A stretch of 12,965 nt of DNA from Ignavibacteria bacterium (GTDB taxonomy: Bacteria; Bacteroidota; Ignavibacteria; SZUA-365): contig JADKJW010000029.1 of assembly GCA_016720835.1 (NCBI GenBank), positions 1 to 12,965 of the forward strand. The letters are read 5' to 3'. Positions 6,450-12,965 of this stretch are shown here, piece after piece (position 1 is the first letter of the stretch; each line of letters begins with the position of its first letter). The position numbers were made by a program, and so were the translations under genes. The notes beneath the pieces are model-generated. The model did not search any database. It saw only the letters and a list, made by a program, of their open reading frames with translations, and was not told the origin of the DNA.

Positions 6450-7548
6450 CGTCGACTGATGCGCCGTTGCTCGACACGAGGCCGGTCACTTCCGCGTTGC
6501 CGACGAACACGATATTGGAATCCGAATCTTCGGCAATTGCGGCGACCGATGTGACATTGCTGGCGACGGGACAGTAGTAGGTTCCCCACAGGCGCGAACC
6601 GCCCGAGGTGAATTTCGCGATGAAGCCCGCGTGCTGCCCTCGGAGCGTGTCCTGGTACGCGCCTCCGGTCGCGATGCCCGCGTCGCTGTCCGTCCAGCCG
6701 CCGACAAGGATGTTTCCGTCGCGAGTGGCGCAGACCGTCTGTATCTGCTCCCAGCCCGCGCCGCCGTAATAGCTTCCCCATGCGAGCGCGCCCGACGCGG
6801 TGAACCTGGCCACGAAACCGTCGAAGTCCCCCTGGAGCGAGGGACTGAACGCCGAGCCGGAGGCGATGCCCCAGGGGCTCCAGGTCCATCCGCCGATGAC
6901 AGGATCGCCTGACGTGGTGAGCGTCATGGCATACGGGAAATCCAGTTCGGCCCCACCGTAATACGTCCCCCAGAGGAGCCGGCCCGAAGAGGTGAATTCC
7001 GCGACGAAGACCTCCGCCGAATGAATACCGGGACGAGTGGACTGATACGTGCCCGGAGTCGCGACGCCGGAGGGGCTGTTCGTGAACCCCGTGATGAAGA
7101 TGTTCCCTCCCGCGTCGATGCTCACGCCCGTGGCGACCTCGGTGGAGTCGCCACCGTAGAGCGTGGCCCAGCGGCGCTGTCCGGTGGGGGTAAACGCGAA
7201 CAGGAGCACATCGAGCACGCCACGCAGGACGGTTTGATGCGTGCCGGACGTGGTCAGGGAGGGAGTCATGGAACGGCCGACACAGATGATATCAGTCACG
7301 CCCACATCGAGTGACGAAAAGAAATCGCTGCTGTTGTAGGCCGCCACATAACTGCCCCATTCCCGCTGCCCTGACGAATCGAACTTCGCGACGAAGGCGC
7401 CGCCTCCGTTTGCCGTCGACTCGAACGCGCCGGTGGTGGCAATGGCCGTGAGGCTGCCTGTCTGGCCGCAGATGTACACCTTGTCCGTCTGGTCGGTCCC
7501 GACATCTTTAATGCCGTCGTAGCCGTTTCCGCCGTAGTAGGTGGACCA
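6195..7548 (-). repeat. SBBP-type beta-propeller repeats in the giant protein
   Basis: Seven recurrences of W(G/S/A)(T/S)Y.GG-like motifs spaced about 55-70 codons apart: WSTYYGG, WGSYVAA, WATLYGG, WGTYYGG, WGSYYGG, WGTYYCP, WATYFGA. Each is followed by a 'D..GNI.I.G.T' strand and a 'FVAKF' strand. This is the pattern of SBBP (seven-bladed beta-propeller) repeats common in large Bacteroidota surface proteins. The series crosses the frameshift at about 6459-6468, which is strong evidence that the two frames were one gene. Confidence 0.75.
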
Positions 7549-8490
7549 GATCAGGGACGGATCGAGGATGAGATCGCGCCCGGCATCATACGGTCCGAGT
7601 TCGACACGCAGCATGCCATCGCGCAGCGTCCTGCGCGCGTCGACGAAGGCCGTGTCGCCGTGCAGGGCGTGAAACGCGAGCAGAGGCGTCTCGCGAAATT
7701 CTCCGAGCGGCGTCGCGACGCGCACCGACTGTCCGTCCGCGGCGTCCACCGCGATCGCTCCGGGGTACGTCGTGCGGATGCGTCCGACATCGCCGCCGGG
7801 ATGGACGATGAATGCATAGGCGATGCCGCGCGCATCGGCGGTGACGACAAAATCGATGGCCGGCCAGACGCTGGAATACACGATGCGCCGGAAGGTCGGG
7901 ATGCGCTCGAGTCCCTGCGGGTGTTCGCCCGTGTAGTAGTTGACCGTGTACGCCGCCGTATCGTGCGCGGTGACCGTCGCATCCGCGGCCGCGTCCTCCA
8001 GCCGCAGGTCGACGCGGTGGTACCGCATCTTGCGTGGAGCATTCTCCATGTCGCGCATGAAGGACTGCGGATCGAAGCCGCGCGTGCCGGTGGCTTCGCT
8101 GATTGCTTCCGTCCCGGCGGACGCGGCGAACACAAGCTCGATCCCCCGCCGCGTCAGGAACGCGTTCACCGCACCACCGCGGAGCGCGTAGAGCACATCG
8201 GGACGGGGTGCGCCGCGTTCGTCGCGCACCTGTCCGCGATTTTCCTCGAACAGCATGGGCGCAACGCCGAAGCGCGCCGGCACAGGTCCCGCATCCGGGT
8301 TCCCCCGGACCGCGCGCGCGCGGAGCAGCAATGCACACTCCTGCGCGAGCTTATCTGGGAATGAATCTGGCGAGAGGAGACGGGAAAGCAAGGACGGGCT
8401 GCCACGAAGTCCGACGCCGGGATTATCCGGGCAACGAGACGAGGAGTTCCGTCCCCTCCTCCAACCGGGCACAGGAAAGCGATCCACCAT
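6455..8490 (-). CDS. Giant T9SS surface protein, N-terminal piece (DUF7948-like plus SBBP)
   Basis: Upstream part of the split surface-protein gene. Protein-like sequence starts around residue 70 of the open frame (VPARFGVAPMLFEENRGQV), the characteristic opening of the DUF7948-type domain that precedes SBBP repeats. It continues through YTVNYYTGEHPQGLERIPTF, VYSSVWPAIDFVV, AYAFIVHPGGD and LILDPSLIWSTYYGG into six SBBP repeats. The frame stays open past 6455 as far as 4564, but below about 6460 it turns Arg-rich and unlike protein; the real continuation is in the frame that ends at 2016. The true start is unclear. Residues 1-68 overlap a histidine-kinase remnant in another frame, and no Sec signal peptide is visible in any minus-strand frame between 8260 and 8490, which is odd for a T9SS client. 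The 5' end may have been replaced by a rearrangement. Confidence 0.75.
6459..6468 (-). other. Frameshift joining the two halves of the giant gene
   Basis: On the minus strand the upstream frame reads ...GLVSSNG and then becomes nonsense. The downstream frame takes over as HQSTLIGDQNIFLVQM, which is the expected '(A)HQ(S/T)T...D.FLV' continuation of an SBBP repeat. Moving between frames needs removal of one base or addition of two within 6459-6468. No slippery heptamer is visible, so programmed frameshifting is not supported. Confidence 0.7.
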
Positions 8491-8575
8491 GCCCTTTCAC
8501 GACGATGTCATGGCTGATCGACAATCCCAGGCCGGTTCCATGCGTGCATTTGGGTGGGGAAAACGGCTGAACATG
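8423..8575 (-). pseudogene. Histidine kinase HATPase_c C-terminal remnant
   Basis: The last ~50 codons before the TAA at 8423-8425 read KHVQPFSPPKCTHGTGLGLS, then ISHDIVVKGHGGSL, then EEGTELLVSLPG. This is the F box, G2 box (GTGLGLS) and final strands of a GHKL ATPase domain from a sensor histidine kinase, normally reading QPFFTTK...GTGLGLS..I...HGG. Upstream in the same frame (to 8779) the H box, N box and G1 box are absent, and no frame supplies them cleanly, so only the 3' end of the kinase remains. It runs in the same direction as the giant surface gene and overlaps the first codons of that gene's open frame in another frame, which suggests a deletion or recombination joined the two. Confidence 0.65.
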
Positions 8576-8984
8576 CTTGCCTGCGTCACTCAAGGCCTTG
8601 CCACGGAATTGATAATGCCTTCCTCCCGCGTCGTTTTCCCCGCGATCGGCTGCGGACTGCGTGCTGTTCGTCCAGTTCACGCGAGTCATTCCAGCGGACA
8701 GAATTCTCTTCTTTTTGTGTTTTGTTCCCGGTTGCGCGTCCTGAGGGGCGGAGAACTCCAATCGCGCATCGCGACGCATTATCGATGAAACGGCGCCACC
8801 TTGTCAAGAGACCGAAGGCTCTGTGAAGTCGGCGTACTCCTGACAGCCGCGCGCTGGAGCATCGATTTTCGACTTTGATGTACGGCATGCAGTTGTCCGA
8901 AATCTTCCGGACCCTTCGAATGCTTCGATCAGCGGATCGATCGAGGCCGTTGCAGATCTTCATTCCCGGCTTCGATCTTTCCAT
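8576..8984. other. Unassigned decayed region
   Basis: About 400 bases between the kinase remnant and the end of the transposase remnant. A minus-strand frame is open across much of it (stop at 8586) but its translation is Arg/Ser-rich and matches nothing I recognise. An inverted repeat marking the end of the IS element should lie here, but I could not find a convincing pair with the 10110-10600 side. Confidence 0.4.
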
Positions 8985-10020
8985 CGAGATCTGAGGACGT
9001 TGGTCTGCGAATGAGGCCGGTGTCATAATTTGCGCGGATGGGCGTGACCGATGCGGGCTTTTCGTGGTATCAACAGGTTTTGCATTAGCGCGCAGCTCCG
9101 CGAGTTCCGGCGTCAATTCCTCAAAGCGCTTGTTGCAGCGCGGATACCGATTATACTCGTCCTCCCCAATGGCGCCATCAAGAATCCCGGTGATCAACGT
9201 ACGAACGCGTTTTCCGCTGGGCATCGCGCGGACAGTGCTTTCGAGAATGAAATCGTGTTCCTTCAAGATCTGGCAGTAGTCGGCGTCGATATACTGACTC
9301 CCGAAATCGCTATGATGGATCGTTTGCAGCTTTTTCCGTTCGTCTCCCGCTCGGAGGATCGCCCCGTCAAGCGCTTTGATGTTCGCTTCCGCGTGCATCG
9401 ATTCGCCGGGCGACGTTGCGGCGATGCCGGGAATGCTCAACCGCGTTGGGTATTGTTTGCGTTCCGGTACGCCACATCCCAGAATGAAGAACCAGGGATA
9501 GACGACCAGGCCGCCGATCCAAGATCGCGGGAATAGTTCGCCCGGATGTAATGACCCAGGCCTGAGTGGGATGCCATGCGACGCTCGTAAGTTACCGCTG
9601 AGAGCATGGTTCGAAGCGATTAAGCACGTGTTGGGCCTGCGTGGTTACCCACGGCCGACGAACATGGTGTACCGACAAGCCATGATCACGCATGAGAGGA
9701 CTCAGATTCGCGAGGGCCTCTCGAGGTCATCGCTCGGTAGTGGTCCCAGCATCACCTGCGACACTTTTCTCAGCCCGATTTGGGGATGGCCATCCGGAAC
9801 CTTGCCCTGCGAGAACCTTTGATTCAGGTGTCAGCCCGAGAACGGGCCATGCGGCCGTATCACGGACGCTTCGGCATGCGGAGATCCGCTTGCCTCGCGC
9901 CCGGCAACACAAGCCAGACAAGCTCTGCCTGGCAAGGTCCCGGAAGGAATCAGACTGCAGTCATCGAATACCCGTGTTCGGACCGGTTGTTGTGAAACCA
10001 TGTGAGGGTATCGAGGAGTG
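8985..10020 (-). pseudogene. IS3-family transposase orfB remnant
   Basis: Pieces of an IS3 OrfB (DDE transposase) appear in the right order in shifting minus-strand frames. Near 9806-9770: HPQIGLRKVSQ, the usual 'HPRIGLRKL' element. Near 9690-9600: LMRDHGLSVHHVRRPWVTTQ, the 'LLREHGLLV..RRR..TT' segment. Near 9575: AWHPTQAWVI, the 'RPNQVWV.DITY' region in which the first catalytic Asp is lost. Near 9395-9260: AEANIKALDGAI, then TIHHSDFGSQYIDADYC, which keeps the second catalytic Asp. Near 9180-9130: GILDGAIGEDEYNRYPRCN, where the catalytic Glu region is scrambled. Near 9055-8991: SPH RS and IMTPASFADQRPQ, the C-terminal 'PHRSIG.MTP..F'. There are several frameshifts and at least one in-frame stop. 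It is dead; terminal repeats were not identified. Confidence 0.7.
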
Positions 10021-10029
10021 TTTTTTTTT
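10021..10029 (-). promoter_or_regulatory. A9 slippery run at the orfA/orfB junction
   Basis: A run of nine T on the plus strand is nine A on the minus strand, coding Lys-Lys-Lys at the end of the OrfA remnant. IS3 elements use an A-rich slippery sequence here for -1 ribosomal frameshifting to make OrfAB. The -1 frame after the run continues KNTPRYPHMVSQQP... and later EASVIRP, which is compatible with OrfB. The element is inactive, so this is a fossil of the signal. Confidence 0.45.
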
Positions 10030-10110
10030 CCACTCGTCTCCCAGTTCTTGGCCAGCCAGATCCAGCATGGTCCGGAGAACATCGATCTCGAGAGTCTGCT
10101 TCAATGCCGA
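10021..10110 (-). pseudogene. IS3-family orfA C-terminal remnant
   Basis: Minus-strand codons read SALKQTLEIDVLRTMLDLAG, then QELGDEWKKK, matching the C-terminal coiled-coil end of IS3 OrfA proteins (EI..L..M.DLAE.EL.I...KK). The DNA-binding N-terminal half expected upstream (10110-10400) is not recognisable. It sits directly ahead of the orfB remnant, in the order and direction expected for an IS3 element. Confidence 0.55.
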
Positions 10111-10129
10111 GCCGGTCCGCTGGAGCATG

Positions 10130-10570
10130 GCGCGTGCGCCGCGACCCGTTTCGAGGCAGCATCCTGATCTGGGCGATACGGCGGGGCGCACGATTCGAAG
10201 TCGACGACCCTGCCTGGTATGATGCGGTCGAAATGCGCGGTCGGAATACTGCATGGTTGGATGCAACGATAGATGACCGAAATCGAAATGCCAGCGGTCA
10301 GACCCGATGGCGTCTGCCGAACGGTCAGCATTCCACATTTCGATGTTCAGCGACGGGCGAGGATCGCGCGGACATGCTCATGCGAACTCGCACCAGCGGA
10401 AGCGCGTTTCTTTCAGGGGCTCGATCGTTTGGGCGGATGGGGTGAGCGGTCTCCCATCAGGCGACCTTAGAAATGCTTGCGTTTTGAGTACATCGGAGCA
10501 CATTCCTCGATGCGTGACGGAAAGACCACTGAAAGGTGGCCTTCGAGATTTCGCGGGTCATCGTTGCATC
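10130..10570. other. Unassigned decayed region before the secreted-protein gene
   Basis: No gene is supported here. Open frames on both strands are short and their translations are not protein-like. The missing 5' half of the IS3 orfA and the left end of the element should lie here, but nothing recognisable remains. Confidence 0.4.
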
Positions 10571-10573
10571 GGC

Positions 10574-10605
10574 TTGCATTCGTACTGCGGGCAATCTATT
10601 TTTTC
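10574..10605 (+). promoter_or_regulatory. Candidate Bacteroidota-type promoter
   Basis: TTG (10574-10576), 20 nt, then TATTTTTTC (10597-10605), close to TAnnTTTG. The spacing equals that of the promoter at 1499-1529. It would start transcription roughly 25 nt before the ATG at 10638. A GGGAG ribosome binding site (10628-10632) lies 5 nt before that ATG. Confidence 0.35.
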
Positions 10606-10637
10606 GGATACACATATCCATTGCCGCGGGAGCTGAG

Positions 10638-12965
10638 ATGAAACAATATGGTACGCGCGTCCCGATCTTTCGCCTGACGCTGGCAGCCGTGCTGTGTTTC
10701 CTGGCATGCATCACCGCCTCCGCGCAAGCTCGGCACACCGTCGCGGAGCCGGAAGACGGCGCGCGCGCTTCCCTGCTCACGCCGCGTCTCGAGCTGGTCG
10801 TGGGCGGCGGCGAGGCTCTCGTCGTGGGTTCGGTGCACAGCTTCACGCGCCCCGGCGCGCTCAAGAGCGCGAATATCCGCAGTCAGTTCTACATCCGGCT
10901 GACGGACATCTCCGGAAATCCGCTCGATATCGCGCCGTACTTCGACGCCGGCGATCGGAAGAAGAACAAGGTGTGGGTAGTGCTGCCGGACAACGCGCCG
11001 CTGGTGGACGCCTTCAACGCGGGGCAGACGAGCAAGGTGTTCTTCGGCTCCGTGTCTCCGAACGTGGCGTGGCGAGGCGCGGGTGCGTCGGTGCAATACG
11101 ACAACCCGACGAATCCGGCGGGTTTCGATCCGTCGTATCCCGACGGTCCGAAAGCGGGACAGCTTCTCCATGCCGAACTTGTGACCGTCCCCGCGGGACA
11201 GGGTCTGCCCGGCATACAGGGCGACATTCCAGCCACTCAGGAATACCATGCCGTCCGCTTTTATCTCCGCGCGCCGAGAAACGTTGCGCTGCTGGGTCTG
11301 ACGGGAACGGATCGCCTGCGCATACAGGCGCGGATCAGCGTCGGCTCGGGCATTCCGCACGGCGGCGATATCGACATCGAGAGCGCGTACGCGGAGGTCA
11401 GCGTCGTGCCGGATGCAGTGCAGAACGTCGAGATCTTCAAGTCGTGCGGCAGGCCGGCCGGCACCGTTGTTCCGATGGAAGGCTGGAGTCCGATCAGCAC
11501 GAGCGACGCCCTCGCCGCGGGATATTCCACAGGCACACCGAGGAATGCGGCCGAAGGAACGGAGTTCTACAAGGGCTACTTTTTCCGCTCCAGCGGCGCC
11601 GTGCCGCCCAGCACGGGCATCGCCTTTCCGACACCGGTGGAGCCCGTGAACAAGGGCATCGGCGGCTTCCTCGCCAGCGACGAATCGCTCGACCGCGAAT
11701 GCACGTCTCCGATTCCGCTGGACACTGTCATGGTCTCCGAGCACGATCAGCAGATCCGTGTCGTGGCGCGTCTGTTGGACCGCTTCAACAACCCGGTCGG
11801 CGGACGCCTGGTGAAGTTCCTCGTCGAGAGCGAAACCCTCCCGATCACCCCGCCCAAAACGCGGAAGCAGAACAACGCGCAACGCGGCGGTTTCGGGGAA
11901 TTCGGCGAGACCTTCGTCTCCGACGACACCGTGAAGCGCACGACCATCGGCGACACGGCCACGGCGGGCTGGGTGACGGCATTCTACACCTCCGGCCGTG
12001 TCGCGCATCAGATCGTGCGCATCGCGTTGACGCCCGACACGCTGGCCTTCGATCTTTCGCCGAACGGTCACAACCTCGGCGAGGGCACCGCCGTGGGCGA
12101 AAGCCGCCGCGGCTTCGCGCCGCGCGTGATCGTCCCGGTGTACGTGACCAGCGGGCCGACCGTCCGCGTGCAGATCTATCCCTACACCGCCGCGGCCACG
12201 TCGCCGGTGCCGCTTCCGATGGACCTCATCGCGATGCAGGCGCTCGAGGATATCTCCATCTATCCCGACACCCGCGCCGCCGGCTACGGGCCCGCCTTCC
12301 ATGCGTTCTCCGCGAATCCGTTCTTCATCGATCAGCGCGGAACGCACCTCGGCCGCATGGCGAATGCCAACATCCGTCCCTACATCCCCGATACGTTGAA
12401 TCTCGCCGACGACGACAGGCGCAGCGTCAATGCCGTGACCGCCGGCCGCACCGTCACACTGCTCGCGCGCGAGTACGACCGTTTCGGAAATCTCGTCGAG
12501 GTGCAATTGAAGCCGCCGTACGACCGGAACAACGTCGGCAACGGCATCGACACCGCCCGCATCATCTTCCGCATGTGGGCCGAGAGCGGCGCCCTGCCGG
12601 CGCCCTACGGAACCGGCGCGACCATCGTCCCCGCGCTCGACTGGACGCGCGACGAGTACGGACCGATGCGCAAGGCCCGCTATCATCACACGCAGATCAG
12701 CACCCTTGTCGCGGGCGTGTTCATCAATCAGACATCCTTCTTCACCGCCCTCGAATACCCGACCCCGAAGACGACGGATGCGCGCGTTTGCGGAAGCCTG
12801 GGCAAACGCCTGGCCCGATCCCAGCCGTCCCGGCGCGACGGACATCATCCGCGACACCTGCAAGATCGTGTCCGTGACCAAGGCGCCGACGCGTTTCGAC
12901 ATCCTGCGGGCGGGACAGGAATACGTGGTGAGCCGCGCGGGCCGTTTCCCCGGCACGGGAACCCC
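10638..12965 (+). CDS. Secreted surface protein with signal peptide and Ig-like segments, 5' part
   Basis: The ATG at 10638 opens a frame that has no stop up to the window end (776 codons), so the gene is 3' partial. Residues 1-31 are a clear Sec signal peptide: MKQYGTRVP, a hydrophobic core LTLAAVLCFLACIT, and a cleavage region ASAQA. The mature part is beta-rich: SQFYIRLTDISGNPLDIAPYF, ATQEYHAVRFYLRAP, RLRIQARISVGSG, and two segments like invasin/Big-type Ig domains, IRVVARLLDRFNNPVGGRLV and VTAGRTVTLLAREYDRFGNL. I do not recognise a specific family. A T9SS or other C-terminal domain would lie beyond the window. After about 12780 the frame becomes Arg-rich while the next frame reads AFAEAWANAWPDPSRPG and DIIRDTCKIVSVTKAP, so an indel is likely at 12780-12786. 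A long minus-strand open frame over the same DNA is a GC-rich shadow. Confidence 0.8.
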   Translation, partial: MKQYGTRVPIFRLTLAAVLCFLACITASAQARHTVAEPEDGARASLLTPRLELVVGGGEALVVGSVHSFTRPGALKSANIRSQFYIRLTDISGNPLDIAPYFDAGDRKKNKVWVVLPDNAPLVDAFNAGQTSKVFFGSVSPNVAWRGAGASVQYDNPTNPAGFDPSYPDGPKAGQLLHAELVTVPAGQGLPGIQGDIPATQEYHAVRFYLRAPRNVALLGLTGTDRLRIQARISVGSGIPHGGDIDIESAYAEVSVVPDAVQNVEIFKSCGRPAGTVVPMEGWSPISTSDALAAGYSTGTPRNAAEGTEFYKGYFFRSSGAVPPSTGIAFPTPVEPVNKGIGGFLASDESLDRECTSPIPLDTVMVSEHDQQIRVVARLLDRFNNPVGGRLVKFLVESETLPITPPKTRKQNNAQRGGFGEFGETFVSDDTVKRTTIGDTATAGWVTAFYTSGRVAHQIVRIALTPDTLAFDLSPNGHNLGEGTAVGESRRGFAPRVIVPVYVTSGPTVRVQIYPYTAAATSPVPLPMDLIAMQALEDISIYPDTRAAGYGPAFHAFSANPFFIDQRGTHLGRMANANIRPYIPDTLNLADDDRRSVNAVTAGRTVTLLAREYDRFGNLVEVQLKPPYDRNNVGNGIDTARIIFRMWAESGALPAPYGTGATIVPALDWTRDEYGPMRKARYHHTQISTLVAGVFINQTSFFTALEYPTPKTTDARVCGSLGKRLARSQPSRRDGHHPRHLQDRVRDQGADAFRHPAGGTGIRGEPRGPFPRHGNP
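12780..12786 (+). other. Frameshift at a GC dinucleotide tract
   Basis: The run GCGCGCG (12780-12786) is where the coding frame of the 10638 gene changes: ...YPTPKTTDA in one frame, then AFAEAWANAW in the next. Loss of one GC unit, or gain of one base, would explain it. From here to 12965 the second frame is open and protein-like. Confidence 0.6.

Noticed and set aside
4564..6454. Continuation of the N-terminal giant-gene frame down to a stop at 4564
   Set aside because: Below about 6460 the translation is Arg/His-rich nonsense while the neighbouring frame encodes clean Ig/PKD repeats; this stretch is only an open shadow.
5580..6554. Plus-strand open frame of 324 codons, and similar ones at 2907-3689 and 7660-8364
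   Set aside because: All are antisense to the repeat-rich surface gene, have shadow-like composition and show no domains.
8586..8990. C-terminal extension of the minus-strand frame that carries transposase motifs
   Set aside because: After the ADQRPQ segment near 8991 the sequence no longer resembles IS3 OrfB; it is read-through into unrelated DNA.
10021..10029. T9 tract as an intrinsic terminator on the plus strand
   Set aside because: No GC-rich stem precedes it and no plus-strand gene leads to it; the run fits the Lys codons at the orfA/orfB junction on the minus strand.
10694..12877. A 727-codon plus-strand open frame
   Set aside because: It is in the frame next to the real gene starting at 10638, is extremely Arg-rich and lacks a signal peptide. 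Only its last part, where the real gene shifts frame near 12780, needs care.
10596..12956. A 786-codon open frame on the minus strand
   Set aside because: It is antisense to the signal-peptide gene at 10638, is Arg/His/Gly-rich and has no recognisable domain; such long frames are expected opposite GC-rich coding DNA.

Overview
The window looks like accessory, partly decaying DNA from a GC-rich member of the Bacteroidota/Chlorobiota (FCB) group, perhaps an Ignavibacteria-, Kapabacteria- or Rhodothermia-like lineage. This rests on two proteins ending in type IX secretion system (T9SS) type A sorting domains (HPNPF...YTL...GxY), on SBBP and Ig/PKD-like repeat architecture, and on two candidate promoters with TTG-N20-TAnnTTTG-like spacing typical of Bacteroidota sigma factors. 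The exact lineage is inference.

Layout. 1-755: 3' end of a T9SS-exported protein gene (+), with a likely frameshift near 105-125. 756-1235: two degraded copies of the same sorting-domain tail on either side of a REPIN/MITE-like element of about 167 bp made of two perfect hairpins inside an 11-bp terminal inverted repeat. 1236-1415: a HipA-kinase-like C-terminal remnant. 1499-1920: a HigBA/RelE-type toxin-antitoxin locus with promoter and palindromic operator; the toxin has lost its middle while the antitoxin is intact. 1992-2010: a hairpin between convergent genes. 2016-8490 (minus): one very large surface-protein gene (DUF7948-like N-terminus, SBBP repeats, 14 Ig/PKD-like repeats, T9SS tail) split by a frameshift at about 6459-6468, with no recognisable signal peptide. 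8423-8575 (minus): the last residues of a histidine kinase ATPase domain. 8985-10110 (minus): a wrecked IS3-family transposase that still has a run of nine A at the orfA/orfB junction. 10638-12965 (+): 5' part of a secreted protein gene with a clear signal peptide, running off the window end, with another likely frameshift at about 12780-12786.

How the parts relate. The long genes encode cell-surface or secreted proteins; the DNA between them is a scrap yard of truncated genes, a dead IS element, a partly deleted TA module and a hairpin-repeat element. The same kind of lesion, a small indel in GC-rich sequence, hits all three long genes. That suggests either an indel-prone assembly or real pseudogene formation or phase variation; raw reads would decide. 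I found no evidence for a new multi-gene system. The most distinctive items are the internally deleted toxin beside an intact regulated antitoxin, and the REPIN-like element lying between duplicated sorting-domain tails.
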